Shown: positions 50,702 through 59,634, counted from the stretch's first letter. The stretch is DNA of 64,000 nt from Nioella sp965215655 (GCF_965215655.1 NZ_OZ244111.1:744001-808000); one strand, 5' to 3'. Numbers and translations are program-made. The notes: generated from the letters alone by a model not told the origin.

Positions 50702-51925
50702 ATGACTGCTATTTCCGCCTTCCTCCGCAAAACCCCTGTTGTCCGCCTGAAGGATTACTTCACGGCTGGCGGGTTCACGTCGCTCGCTCCCGTCGACTGG
50801 ACAAAGCCCGAGGCCGAGATCGTCGAACCGCTCATCAAAGCGGTGGACGGCATGACCGATGATGAAAAGCAGCGCGTTGTCCTTGATGCTGGCCGCGTCG
50901 CGGCGCTGGCGGATGAGCCCGGGCAGAATGCCCTGCAAAACGTCGTCCAGAACCGCTCCGTCTTCGACACGCTCGAGGGGGCCAACAATCGCTCGCTCTG
51001 GGTCTTTCTGAACGAGAACGACCGTTTCCGCCTTGCGGAAGAGGTGCGCTACAACGACGAGCGCCGTCGGACGCGGTCGTGGAATGGCTTTGAGGTCGAG
51101 AAGGACTGCGCCGTTCGCCGTGATCCGATTTCTGTTGCCGCCTTTACCAAGGCGATCCGCGATCGCTTCGACACCCCGCATGTGCATGTCGATATTTTCG
51201 ATCGGCACCGCGTTATCCTCGAAGATCAGGAATGCGACCTGGTTCAGGTTGCCGTTTACCGGGAAGGCCGCCCCGAAGACATGCTGGGGTTCGACGCGAA
51301 CAGCACGCTGTCGCGTCGGATCGTGAAGCCGGTGTTCGAAGCGTCGCTGACCTATGAGGCGGATACCGGCGTTATCGAGGTTGTGGCCAATACGCTGGAA
51401 GACCGGAGGGATCTGACGGCCTATATGGCGCGGGACCTGCTTGGCATCGATTTCAAGGAAAAGCCGATCCCGCTTCGGGAATACGATCTCAGCATGTTGC
51501 TGAAGCCCTTCGACTTTCCGACCGACGTCGAAGACGGAATCGTCGGCGTTACCGTGAAAGAACTGCGCTTGATGGAGGTCGGTCAGCCCAACGAACGGAT
51601 CATTCTCGAATCCATGTCGGGCGCCGACCGCACTGTCTGGGAAATGGCGGAAGAGCGCATCGGGCTCGACATCGGCAGCACCGGGCATGTCCTGTCGATC
51701 GCGTCGGAGATGCCGGAATGGATCGTTACCCGCGCCCGGTTCACGATCAAGTTCCACCCTGGCCCCGGTGGTGGGCGTGGCAAATCCCTTACGCTGACCG
51801 TGACCATGCCACATGGCTGCAACCTCAAGGACATGACCCCGCATGAGCGGCTGATCGGTGAGAAGTATCTGCGCCGCTGGGGCATCCTGACCGACACCGC
51901 TGATCTCGGTGATCTCATTGAGTAA
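50702..51925 (+). CDS. unrecognised protein, divergent from xre-immA
   Basis: 407 residues from the ATG at 50702 (AAAGG upstream); an ATG at 50660 in frame lacks a ribosome site. No family recognised and no signal peptide or membrane helix. It is acidic, mixed alpha/beta, with DTPHVHVDIFDRHRVILED in the middle, a second half rich in strands (ASLTYEADTGVIEVVANTL) and a C-terminal KFHPGPGGGRGKSLTLTVTM stretch. The latter is not a true Walker A because the G-K-S/T is not preceded by the right loop. It is followed by a partner gene that overlaps its 3' end. Function unknown. Confidence 0.8.
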   Translation: MTAISAFLRKTPVVRLKDYFTAGGFTSLAPVDWTKPEAEIVEPLIKAVDGMTDDEKQRVVLDAGRVAALADEPGQNALQNVVQNRSVFDTLEGANNRSLWVFLNENDRFRLAEEVRYNDERRRTRSWNGFEVEKDCAVRRDPISVAAFTKAIRDRFDTPHVHVDIFDRHRVILEDQECDLVQVAVYREGRPEDMLGFDANSTLSRRIVKPVFEASLTYEADTGVIEVVANTLEDRRDLTAYMARDLLGIDFKEKPIPLREYDLSMLLKPFDFPTDVEDGIVGVTVKELRLMEVGQPNERIILESMSGADRTVWEMAEERIGLDIGSTGHVLSIASEMPEWIVTRARFTIKFHPGPGGGRGKSLTLTVTMPHGCNLKDMTPHERLIGEKYLRRWGILTDTADLGDLIE

Positions 51926-52856
51926 TCGGGCCGTCGATATGCTGTTGCAGGTGATGGAAACCCGCGCAGCCAAGGTGCAGGCAGCGACCTTGCGGCAAGT
52001 GTCACCTCGGGCAACGGATCAGTTGCTTGAGGCCGAACTTCTGGTGGCGTCCGGGCATATCCCGGTCGTCACGGCGATGGACAACTTCGAAGATGAGCCC
52101 ATCCCGGCGGAATGGTGCGCCGAGCGCAGGCAGTACGGGTACACCAACAGCGTGGGCCGGTGGGTCGCGGTCGATGCCGCTGAGATCGCTGCCCTGGCAG
52201 TCGATTATCAGAGGGTCTTCGCCAAGATGCTGGTCGGCTTCGAACGTGTTGCCCCCGAGCGCCCTGTCTCTCTGATCGATGGCATTGCATGGGACATCGG
52301 CAACATTCGGCTCGCTGGGGCCAAATCGCCGGTGCCAGTCTGGTTTGCCCGGCGGCTTTCAGATCCTGTGATCTGGGACAAGTTTTGTACGCTCGCTGAC
52401 AATCGATCGCCAGACGCTGTGCGTGTCATCCTGACATCGACGTCTGGAGGGCGCATCCCAAAAATTGCGAACAAACGAAACATCGTCATCAGCGCGACTG
52501 ATGTCGCAAGTGCTCCCGGCAAATTGGCAATCTCGCCGTCAGCCGTTGCTATGCGGGTGTTCCCTGGACAAGCGCAGCGTCGGTTTCCAATCGACCACTC
52601 GGACGATTACGGTGTCGTTTATGTTTATGAACAAGAGATCAAGTTTCGAGGCCTGCTTCATCGTGACTTTCTGGCCTTATTGTTCAATGCCTATTGGTCT
52701 GGGAGTCCCGTTTGTAGAACCATTCCCACGTTGATTGAGGCCGGTTTCTCGGAAAAGACCAACAGCCTTTCAAAGGCGTTTAGCGGTCGAACAGAATGGC
52801 AGACCTTTATTAAATATGATGAGGGCAACTGCTGGATCGAAGCGCCGCCCAGATAA
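51909..52856 (+). CDS. unrecognised protein, partner of the 50.7-kb gene
   Basis: Up to 315 residues. The start is uncertain: GTG at 51909, overlapping the previous stop by 17 bases, or ATG at 51939. N-terminal helical part (VDMLLQVMETRAAKVQAATLRQVS), middle part with WDIGNIRLAGAKSPVPVWFARRL and ILTSTSGGRIPKI, C-terminal HRDFLALLFNAYWSGSP. No motif I can assign. The last third uses a more AT-rich codon set than the first. A terminator follows directly, so the unit is two genes. The pair may be what the Xre/ImmA switch controls. Confidence 0.75.
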   Translation: MISLSNRAVDMLLQVMETRAAKVQAATLRQVSPRATDQLLEAELLVASGHIPVVTAMDNFEDEPIPAEWCAERRQYGYTNSVGRWVAVDAAEIAALAVDYQRVFAKMLVGFERVAPERPVSLIDGIAWDIGNIRLAGAKSPVPVWFARRLSDPVIWDKFCTLADNRSPDAVRVILTSTSGGRIPKIANKRNIVISATDVASAPGKLAISPSAVAMRVFPGQAQRRFPIDHSDDYGVVYVYEQEIKFRGLLHRDFLALLFNAYWSGSPVCRTIPTLIEAGFSEKTNSLSKAFSGRTEWQTFIKYDEGNCWIEAPPR

Positions 52857-52874
52857 GGCATTGAAAAGAATGGG

Positions 52875-52910
52875 AACGGCCGCTCGATTGAGCGGCCGTT
52901 TTGCTTTTCT
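52875..52910 (+). terminator. strong terminator after the unknown gene pair
   Basis: A perfect 11-bp GC-rich stem (52875-52885 with 52890-52900), GATT loop, then TTTTGCTTTTC. It isolates the 50.7-52.9 kb pair from the phage-type genes that follow. Confidence 0.9.
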
Positions 52911-53012
52911 TCGCCTCCTACCAATTCCCCTACCGTTCCCCTTCCGAAGCCCTACCACGCCCTCCGCCATGGTGATCCCGCAAGTGTTCGCGCAAATCCC
53001 AAGGAGGTTCAC

Positions 53013-53222
53013 ATGGCGATCAGGCACCTTTCCCAGATCGAGCTGGCGGCTCGCTGGAATATTTCGCACCGCACGCTGGAGCGCTGGCGGTGGACGGGCG
53101 AAGGCCCGAAATTCATCAAGCTCGGCGGCCGGGTGATCTACCGGCTTGAGGATGTCGAGGCCTTCGAAGCCGAACAGATCCGCGGCGCGGATCACGAACC
53201 CCATCGCCCGATGTCGGCGTGA
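53013..53222 (+). CDS. AlpA/excisionase-like HTH protein
   Basis: 69 residues. One winged HTH of the MerR/HTH_17 type: HLSQIELAARWNISHRTLERWRWTGEGPKFIKLGGRVIYRLEDVEAF. AAGGAGG lies before the start. Small proteins of this kind control phage early genes or act as excisionases. First gene of the tightly packed phage-type block to 60.7 kb. Confidence 0.85.
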   Translation: MAIRHLSQIELAARWNISHRTLERWRWTGEGPKFIKLGGRVIYRLEDVEAFEAEQIRGADHEPHRPMSA

Positions 53223-53235
53223 GGGGGGGGACGAC

Positions 53236-53721
53236 ATGACAATTTCAAACCACATCACCCTGGCCGACATTCCCCACATGCCGGTGGGCGAGATTGCCGC
53301 GCTGCCTGCCGATCAGTTGGCGATGCTGAAAGACGCAGCCTATCAGCAACTGGCGCAAGCCAAGTCTCTCGCGGATTGGCTCGATGGCGCCATTTCCCTG
53401 AAATATGCGGACCGCGCTCAGACAACGCGCCATGGGGCAGGCAAGGATACGGGCACCATCCGGTTCGAGGATGACGGCGTCACCGTGATCGCCGAACTGC
53501 CCAAGCGTATCGACTGGGACCAGGCCAAGCTCGCCCAGATCGCTGTAAACATCGCGTCGGCTGGCGAAGATCCGTCCGAGTTCATCGACACGAAGCTGTC
53601 GGTCTCCGAGCGCAAATACGGTGCCCTGCCGGAAAGCTGGCGCAAGGGGTTCGAACCCGCCCGGACCGTCCGGACTGGCAAGCCCAAGTTCCGTTTCGTT
53701 TTGAACGGAGGTGCGTCGTGA
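53236..53721 (+). CDS. phage-type protein, unknown function
   Basis: 161 residues from the ATG at 53236; a G-run precedes it. A helical N-terminal half (IAALPADQLAMLKDAAYQQLAQAKSLADWL) and a strand-rich C-terminal half (VTVIAELPKRIDWDQAKLAQIA, SVSERKYGALPESW). No catalytic motif seen. It overlaps the next gene by four bases. Hypothetical early protein of the replication block. Confidence 0.75.
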   Translation: MTISNHITLADIPHMPVGEIAALPADQLAMLKDAAYQQLAQAKSLADWLDGAISLKYADRAQTTRHGAGKDTGTIRFEDDGVTVIAELPKRIDWDQAKLAQIAVNIASAGEDPSEFIDTKLSVSERKYGALPESWRKGFEPARTVRTGKPKFRFVLNGGAS

Positions 53722-54494
53722 CGGCATTTCTTCCCATCCCCCAGAGCGATCCGAGCCTTCCCGGCTTGATTGATCGTGCCGCGACCATGCTTTCGAATGC
53801 GAAGACCTCGGCGGAAGTTCTCGAAGCCCGTGAGGCCGCAGGGCTTGCCTACGATGTCGCAAAGCGTGCTGCGCGCCTCAGCCGGGCCAAGTCCGCGCAT
53901 GATGATCTGATTGCGGCGGCCCATCGCGCTCAGGCTGATGCGTTGGAAATCGAAGCCGCTGCCAAACGCCGCCTCGCCGACGAATATGACATGGCACAGG
54001 CCCAAGGTGAGGTCGGCAAGAGCGGGGTGCGAACGGACCTCGTTTCGCAGGGGAACGAGGTTGTTCCTTCCGCAGCGGACATCGGCCTTTCGCGCAAAGC
54101 CATTCACGATGCGCGCCTGATCCGCGACGCGGAAGAGGCTGAACCGGGCATCGTACGCCGCACCCTCGACGAGAAACTCGAGCGTGGTGAGGAACCGAAC
54201 CGGGCGGCACTGCGCAAGATGGTGGTCGATGCCGCCATGCGGGGAATGCGCCCTGAGCGCAAACCCAGTCGCCGGAACCCGCTCTATGTCCCGCCGACAC
54301 CCCAACAGGCCGCCTGGCAGCATGTCACCGGCACGTTCCGAGCCTTCGCCGAATGGGCTTCGGACGACACGCTCGCCTTGGCCCGCGAGGGCATGACCGA
54401 GGCTCAGGGCAGCCAGTTTCACCATCTCGACGTCGCCGCCATCGCGGCCGGGTCGGAAGCTTTCACCAAAATCAAGGAGTGGTTCGATGCTTGA
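53718..54494 (+). CDS. phage-type coiled-coil protein, unknown function
   Basis: 258 residues from a GTG at 53718 with GGAGG six bases upstream. A long helical, alanine-rich first half (residues about 15-95: AREAAGLAYDVAKRAARLSR and ADALEIEAAAKRRLADEYDMAQ), then GVRTDLVSQGNEVVPSAADIGLSRKAIHDARLIRDAE, a segment that resembles ParB-like linker helices, and an end with no motif. Function not assigned. Coupled to both neighbours by overlaps. Confidence 0.72.
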   Translation: MTAFLPIPQSDPSLPGLIDRAATMLSNAKTSAEVLEAREAAGLAYDVAKRAARLSRAKSAHDDLIAAAHRAQADALEIEAAAKRRLADEYDMAQAQGEVGKSGVRTDLVSQGNEVVPSAADIGLSRKAIHDARLIRDAEEAEPGIVRRTLDEKLERGEEPNRAALRKMVVDAAMRGMRPERKPSRRNPLYVPPTPQQAAWQHVTGTFRAFAEWASDDTLALAREGMTEAQGSQFHHLDVAAIAAGSEAFTKIKEWFDA

Positions 54495-54984
54495 CAGTCA
54501 GTCAGCAGCCTTTGCCGAGCGCGTCTGGGAGGTGGCCTCCCAGCTTGGCAACAATGCCCCGAAAATAGCCGATGACATCATGGGCGAAGCCTTCCCGTTG
54601 ACCTGTTCGCAGGCACAGGCGGAAGGCGCGATGCGCATGCTCCGCATCGGGATCATTTCCGAAGTTAAGCGCATCCTGCGTAATCGTGATGATGGGCTGG
54701 GTCAGGGGGATTTCGCCGATCGGTGCGACGCCTTTGCACCACTCGTCAGGGATCTGCGCTCGAAGTCCTATTTCGTCGAAAGCGCCGAGGAATATGTTGC
54801 GGTCCCCGAGCTGATCGCTGAACCCGATCTTCTCGACGATGCGCGGCGTTTCATGCGGCGCAAGGGACTTGAATGCCTCGCGGAAGCCGACCGGCTCGAT
54901 GCGCTCTACGCGGCTGTCACCGGCGAAAAGTCGTCCGCCGCGGCGACGATTTCCACCCCTAAAACTGACATGGGAGAGTTCTGA
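54487..54984 (+). CDS. phage-type hypothetical protein
   Basis: 165 residues, mainly helical, starting inside the end of the previous gene (8-base overlap). Segments include PKIADDIMGEAFPLTCSQAQAEGAMRML and ADRCDAFAPLVRDLRSKSYFVES. No recognised domain. The stop overlaps the ATPase start by one base. Confidence 0.7.
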   Translation: MLDSQSAAFAERVWEVASQLGNNAPKIADDIMGEAFPLTCSQAQAEGAMRMLRIGIISEVKRILRNRDDGLGQGDFADRCDAFAPLVRDLRSKSYFVESAEEYVAVPELIAEPDLLDDARRFMRRKGLECLAEADRLDALYAAVTGEKSSAAATISTPKTDMGEF

Positions 54985-55730
54985 TGGCGATTTCCCTCGC
55001 ATCTCTGCGCACCACATCGGCGCTGACGCCACCGCGCATTCTGATCCACGGCGTGGCTGGGGTCGGCAAATCCACATTTGCCGCTGCGGCCGACCGGCCT
55101 GTGTTCATCATGACCGAGGATGGTCTGGGCAAACTGCAGGTGCCGCACTTTCCGCTGGCGACGAGCTACGCAGAAGTGGCTGAAGCCCTCGATGCGCTTC
55201 TGAACGAGGACCACGATTTTGGCACGGTGGTCATCGACAGCATCGATTGGCTTGAGCCGCTGATCTGGGCTGAGACCTGCAAGCGCAGCAACTGGGTCTC
55301 GATCGAGGCGCCAGGGTTCGGCAAGGGCTACGCCGAAGCGCTGAATGTCTGGCGCGAATATCTGGACAAGCTGAATGCGCTTCGGGACCAGAAGGGCATG
55401 GTGGTCATCCAGATCGCCCATACCGACATCAAGCGTTTTGATAGCCCCGAGCACGAGCCCTACGATCGCTATGTGATCAAGCTGCAGACCCGCGCCTCGG
55501 CGCTTCTGCAGGAGCATTCAGACGTCGTGCTCTTCGCCAACTACCAGATCTCGGTCGCCAAGTCCGATGTCGGATTCAACAAAAAGGTGACCCGGGCGCT
55601 CGGGTCCGGTGCGCGCGTCATGCACACCGAAGAGCGCCCCGCCTTCCTCGCCAAAAACCGTTACGGCCTGCCGGACACCCTGCCGCTTGAGTGGTCAGAG
55701 TTCCTCGCAGCCATGCCCCAACCTGAATGA
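54984..55730 (+). CDS. RecA-like AAA ATPase, phage recombination/replication type (AAA_24)
   Basis: 248 residues. P-loop HGVAGVGKSTFAAAA at about 21-35; Walker B-like TVVIDSIDWLEP near 85; VIQIAHTDIKRFDSPEHEPYDRY further on. Phages and plasmids often encode this ATPase next to DUF669 and nuclease genes, as here, where it probably acts in single-strand annealing or replisome loading. Last residues are ordinary; length is typical. Confidence 0.85.
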   Translation: MAISLASLRTTSALTPPRILIHGVAGVGKSTFAAAADRPVFIMTEDGLGKLQVPHFPLATSYAEVAEALDALLNEDHDFGTVVIDSIDWLEPLIWAETCKRSNWVSIEAPGFGKGYAEALNVWREYLDKLNALRDQKGMVVIQIAHTDIKRFDSPEHEPYDRYVIKLQTRASALLQEHSDVVLFANYQISVAKSDVGFNKKVTRALGSGARVMHTEERPAFLAKNRYGLPDTLPLEWSEFLAAMPQPE

Positions 55731-55751
55731 TTGCCTTGAAAGGATAATACC

Positions 55752-56252
55752 ATGGCACGTTTCGACACCTCTTTTGACGCGACCAGCGTCGAGCCCACCA
55801 CCGCCTACGAGCTGTTGCCCGCCGGCAAATACCGCGCCCAGATTGTCGAGAGCGAGATGCGCGTCACCAAGAATGGCATGGGCCAGTTTCTGTGGCTGAT
55901 GATCGACATTCTCGAGGGTGAGCAGAAGGGCCGGAAGATCTTCGATCAGCTGAACCTGGTGAACCCGAACCCGACCACGGTGGAAATCGCGCAGCGCACG
56001 CTTTCGGCGATCTGCCATGCCACGGGCCGGATGCATGTCAGCGACAGCGAGGAGCTGCACCTGATCCCGATGACGATCCAGGTAAAGATCAAGCCGCCGA
56101 AGAACGGTTACGGCGAGAGCAATGCGATTGCCTACCTGCCGGCCGAGCGTGGTTTGGCCCCGGCCGCCCGTCCGGCGAAGCCTGCGCCCGAACCGGCCAG
56201 CTCTTCGGTGCCGCCCAAAATGGCCTCCGCGCCCTGGAACAAGAAAGGCTGA
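55752..56252 (+). CDS. DUF669 family phage protein
   Basis: 166 residues. The family pattern is AYELLPAGKYRAQIVESEMRVTKNGMGQFLWLMIDILEGEQKGRKIFDQLNL, with the C-terminal low-complexity Pro/Ala tail common in single-strand-binding-like proteins. DUF669 proteins accompany phage recombination ATPases and nucleases. 21 bases after the ATPase stop. The tail (APAARPAKPAPEPASSS) may contact partners. Confidence 0.88.
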   Translation: MARFDTSFDATSVEPTTAYELLPAGKYRAQIVESEMRVTKNGMGQFLWLMIDILEGEQKGRKIFDQLNLVNPNPTTVEIAQRTLSAICHATGRMHVSDSEELHLIPMTIQVKIKPPKNGYGESNAIAYLPAERGLAPAARPAKPAPEPASSSVPPKMASAPWNKKG

Positions 56253-56316
56253 GCCTTCGCGCTGCCCTGCGCCCTGACTGACGGGGCAGCGCGCAACCCC
56301 ATCTGAGGATACTTCC

Positions 56317-56679
56317 ATGATTGACATGACCAACGCGGCCCCTGTGGCTGCGACCAGCCCCGGCTTGCCTGAAGACCAGCGCCGGTTGATCGAACTCGAC
56401 GATGCGATTGCCAAGATCCGCACCCAGATCGCAACGGCCGACCTTGCCCGCCAGCGTGGCCAGAAGCCCATCGACCCTGACTGGTTCCACCGGGCCCGCA
56501 CGGCGCTCCGGCATCTCAGCCGCGAACGGGCGGAACTTCTGGCCCAAGGCACCGGCCGCCGTCGCCGCGAGAAGCTGAAGGACGCGCTGATCGGCGTTCT
56601 GCGCGAGCGCCATGACCCCGAGACTTGGGATGGCATTCTGGCCGAGGCGCAGGCCCGCACCGAACGGGAGGGTCTGTGA
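56317..56679 (+). CDS. phage-type hypothetical protein
   Basis: 120 residues, strongly helical and basic: EDQRRLIELDDAIAKIRTQIATADLARQRGQKP then WFHRARTALRHLSRERAELLAQGTGRRRREKLK. A coiled coil is likely. No family assigned. The stop overlaps the nuclease start by one base. Confidence 0.75.
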   Translation: MIDMTNAAPVAATSPGLPEDQRRLIELDDAIAKIRTQIATADLARQRGQKPIDPDWFHRARTALRHLSRERAELLAQGTGRRRREKLKDALIGVLRERHDPETWDGILAEAQARTEREGL

Positions 56680-57683
56680 TGGCAGAGCTTCCCGAAGCCC
56701 CCACACCGACGTTGACGGCGATCTATGCCGATTATGAGGCCCGGCAGGGTGATGGTTTCCGTGACCACCTTGGCGCCTCGATCATCGGCAAATCCTGCGC
56801 CCGCGCACTCTGGTATGATTTCCGTTGGGTCACGCCCACGCGCCATTCCGGCCGCCTGCTGCGCCTCTTTGAGACGGGTCAGCTGGAAGAGGACCGGCTC
56901 GTGCGCAACCTGCGTGCCACCGGGGCGACCGTGCTCGAGGTCGATCCCGAGACCGGCCGCCAGTTCCGGGTCGAGGACCATGGCGGCCATTTCGGCGGCT
57001 CGCTGGACGGCGTTGCCATCGGCATTCTCGAGGCCCCGAAGACCTGGCATGTGCTCGAGTTCAAGACCCATGGGGTCAAGAGCTTCACTGAGCTGGCCGC
57101 CAAAGGCGTGGTGCAGGCCAAGCCCCAGCATGCCGCGCAGATGCAGATCTACATGCACCTGACGGGGATCACCCGCGCACTGTATGTGGCAGTCTGCAAG
57201 GACACCGACGCACTGCATGTCGAGCGCATCGAAGCCGACAGCGCCATGGCCGAGCGCCTGCTGGAAAAGGCCGGGCGCATCATCTTTGCCCAGCATCCGC
57301 CCGCGCGGATCAGCGAGGACTCGGCCTGGTTCGAATGCCGGTTCTGTGATCACCATGCCGCCTGCCATGAGGGTGGTGGGGCGGCCGTAACATGCCGTTC
57401 CTGCCTGCATGCGACGCCCGTCGGAGCGCTTCCAGAAGAAGTGGATACCGGTTCTTCGTCCGGAAGCGCGACCAGCAAGAACTTCGGTGGTTGGCATTGC
57501 GCCCGCCACGACCGGATGCTGACGCCTTCCGAGCAGCGCGCAGCCTGCAACCGCCATCTTTTCATCCCCGATCTCGTCCCGGGCGAGGTCATCGATGCGG
57601 GCGACGATCTCGTCACCTACCGCATGGCCGATGGCACGACCTGGGCAAACGACGCCCGCAACAAGGAGGCCGCGCCATGCTGA
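56679..57683 (+). CDS. PD-(D/E)XK exonuclease-like protein (RecB/Cas4 style)
   Basis: 334 residues from the ATG at 56679. Nuclease core: GASIIGKSCARALWYDFRW near 32, GGSLDGVAIG with the motif Asp, and WHVLEFKTHGVKSF with the E-x-K. A cysteine-rich tail follows: CRFCDHHAACH, CRSCLHATP, WHCARHDRMLTPSEQRAACNRH, suggestive of zinc or an Fe-S site as in Cas4-type nucleases. Belongs to the replication/recombination block and overlaps the helicase start by 7 bases. Confidence 0.83.
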   Translation: MAELPEAPTPTLTAIYADYEARQGDGFRDHLGASIIGKSCARALWYDFRWVTPTRHSGRLLRLFETGQLEEDRLVRNLRATGATVLEVDPETGRQFRVEDHGGHFGGSLDGVAIGILEAPKTWHVLEFKTHGVKSFTELAAKGVVQAKPQHAAQMQIYMHLTGITRALYVAVCKDTDALHVERIEADSAMAERLLEKAGRIIFAQHPPARISEDSAWFECRFCDHHAACHEGGGAAVTCRSCLHATPVGALPEEVDTGSSSGSATSKNFGGWHCARHDRMLTPSEQRAACNRHLFIPDLVPGEVIDAGDDLVTYRMADGTTWANDARNKEAAPC

Positions 57684-59413
57684 CCCTGCGCCCCTATCAA
57701 CAGGCCGCGATCACATCGATCTACGGCTATTTCCAGAACCATAAAGGGAACCCGCTGGTGGTGATCCCGACCGCGGGCGGCAAGTCCCTTGTCATGGCCG
57801 CCTTCATCGAGGGCGTGCTGAAGGCATGGCCAGAGCAGCGCATCCTGATCGTTACCCATGTGCGCGAATTGATCGCCCAGAACTATGCCGAGATGACCGG
57901 CCTTTGGCCCGAGGCCCCGGCCGGCATCTATTCGGCGGGCTTGGGCAAGCGCGAGGCACATGCACGCATTCTCTTCGCAGGCATCCAGTCGATCCATCGC
58001 CGCGCGCAGGAGGTGGGCCACACGGATCTCGTGCTGATCGATGAGGCGCATCTCATCCCCGGCAATTCCAGCACGATCTATCGCCGCTTCCTTGATGCCC
58101 TTACCCGCATCAACCCCGCGCTCAAGGTCATCGGGCTAACCGCCACGCCGTTCCGGCTCGACAGCGGCATGCTGCACGAAGGCAAGGATGCGCTCTTCAC
58201 GGATATCGCCTATGAGGCCCCGGTGCGGGATCTTATCGACGCTGGCTATCTGAGCCCGTTGGTCTCGAAACAGCCCGCCACCCGGTTGGATGTCTCGAAG
58301 GTCGGCACCCGCGCAGGCGATTTCATCCAGCGCGATCTGGCTGCTGCGGTCGATCAGGAGGCCATTACGCGGGCCGCCGTTACCGAAATCATCGCGCACG
58401 GTCGTGACAGAAAGTCCTGGCTGGCTTTCTGCTCGGGCGTCGAGCACGCGCGCCATGTGGCTGAGGAGTTCGCCCGCCAAGGCATCATCTGCAGCACCAT
58501 TTTTGGGGACACGCCAAAGGACGAGCGGGACGCGATTATCGCCGCCTTCAAGCGCGGTGAAATCCGCGCGCTCGCCTCGATGGGCGTGCTGACCACCGGC
58601 TTCAATGCGCCGGGCGTCGATCTGATTGCGCTCCTGCGCCCCACCAAGTCCGCCGGTCTCTATGTGCAGATGGTCGGCCGTGGCACGCGCCTCGCTCCGG
58701 GCAAGGAAAACTGCCTGGTCCTCGATTTTGCCGGCAATGTCCGCCGCCACGGGCCGATTGATCTGGTGCGGCCGAAACGCCCAGGAGAAGGTGGTGGCGG
58801 TGAGGCCCCGACCAAGCTCTGCCCCGAGTGCGAGAGCATCATCGCGCTCTCGGCGGCGGAATGCCCGGACTGCGGTTATGTCTTCCCGCCCCGGGAGGTC
58901 AAAATCGCTCCCACAGCGGCCACGCTGCCGGTTTTGTCGCCAAAGCAACAATGGCTGCCCGTGCACGGCGTCTCTTACAGCCGCCACGACAAGCTGGGTG
59001 GGCAACCCTCGCTGAAGGTCACCTATAGCTGCGGGATCAAGTCCTACAGCGAATGGGTCTGCATCGAGCACCAGGGCTATGCGCGTCAGAAGGCTGCAGA
59101 ATGGTGGCGCAAGCGCGCACCCGGCTGTCCGGTGCCGCTCAGCGTGGACGAGGCCATTTTGCAGGCCCAAGAGCTCACGCGCCCCAGTGCGATCTCGGTC
59201 CGCCCCGCGGGCCGCTATGTCGAAGTTTCCGGCTACAGGTTTGACCCATGCGCCAAAGTTCCCCCGGCCTCTGCGCCGTCTGCCACCGGCAACCTCGTGG
59301 GTTTGGCTGGTTCGACCGGAATTTCCGGGTCTCGGACCCGCGCCGCGATGCCAGCCGCAAGCACCTCTGCAGCCGGACCTGCCAAGATATCTGCCACAGG
59401 AGGAAGGGCATGA
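57677..59413 (+). CDS. DEAD/DEAH-box (SF2) helicase
   Basis: 578 residues from the ATG at 57677 (AAGGAGG upstream). Motifs: Q-like LRPYQQAAITSI, Walker A IPTAGGKSLVM, DEAH in VLIDEAHLIP, GLTATPFRLDSG, and motif VI in QMVGRGTRLAPGK. A zinc ribbon LCPECESIIALSAAECPDCGYVFPP lies at about 382-406. The last about 55 residues are Ser/Ala/Gly-rich and coincide with the overlapping DUF6511 gene, so they may be poorly constrained. Typical phage replication helicase. Confidence 0.9.
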   Translation: MLTLRPYQQAAITSIYGYFQNHKGNPLVVIPTAGGKSLVMAAFIEGVLKAWPEQRILIVTHVRELIAQNYAEMTGLWPEAPAGIYSAGLGKREAHARILFAGIQSIHRRAQEVGHTDLVLIDEAHLIPGNSSTIYRRFLDALTRINPALKVIGLTATPFRLDSGMLHEGKDALFTDIAYEAPVRDLIDAGYLSPLVSKQPATRLDVSKVGTRAGDFIQRDLAAAVDQEAITRAAVTEIIAHGRDRKSWLAFCSGVEHARHVAEEFARQGIICSTIFGDTPKDERDAIIAAFKRGEIRALASMGVLTTGFNAPGVDLIALLRPTKSAGLYVQMVGRGTRLAPGKENCLVLDFAGNVRRHGPIDLVRPKRPGEGGGGEAPTKLCPECESIIALSAAECPDCGYVFPPREVKIAPTAATLPVLSPKQQWLPVHGVSYSRHDKLGGQPSLKVTYSCGIKSYSEWVCIEHQGYARQKAAEWWRKRAPGCPVPLSVDEAILQAQELTRPSAISVRPAGRYVEVSGYRFDPCAKVPPASAPSATGNLVGLAGSTGISGSRTRAAMPAASTSAAGPAKISATGGRA

Positions 59414-59634
59414 TCGATCCCACCCCAAATGAGATGCAGGCGATGACTGTCGGCGGCCAGATGGGCGGCGAGTATCTCGAAAGTATCGGCAAGTCCGATC
59501 TCGCCACCCTTACTGAGACCGAGTGGGACCGCTTCATCGACGCGGTTGTCGCCGGATATTGCGACCACTTGCGCGAGCTGGCGGGCCAGGACCGCACGCG
59601 TCTCGACGCCATGACCCCCGAGGTGCCTTTCTGA
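59248..59634 (+). CDS. DUF6511-type zinc-binding phage protein
   Basis: 128 residues. CAVCHRQPRGFGWFDRNF then HLCSRTCQDICHRRKGM form a four-cysteine zinc site, followed by DPTPNEMQAMTVGGQMGGEYLESIG, the part that defines the family. It starts 166 bases inside the helicase gene in another frame. The cysteine motif is far better preserved than the helicase tail, so this frame appears to be the selected one. The stop overlaps the primase start by one base. Confidence 0.78.
   Translation: MRQSSPGLCAVCHRQPRGFGWFDRNFRVSDPRRDASRKHLCSRTCQDICHRRKGMIDPTPNEMQAMTVGGQMGGEYLESIGKSDLATLTETEWDRFIDAVVAGYCDHLRELAGQDRTRLDAMTPEVPF

Noticed and set aside
51760..51800. GPGGGRGKS stretch in the 407-residue protein as a P-loop
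   Set aside because: It is not preceded by a hydrophobic strand in the right context and lies near the C-terminus; treated as a glycine-rich loop only.
50543..51973. Extended minus-strand frame running into the Xre gene
   Set aside because: Only the part after the ATG at 50542 resembles a protein family; the rest mirrors the opposite 407-residue gene.
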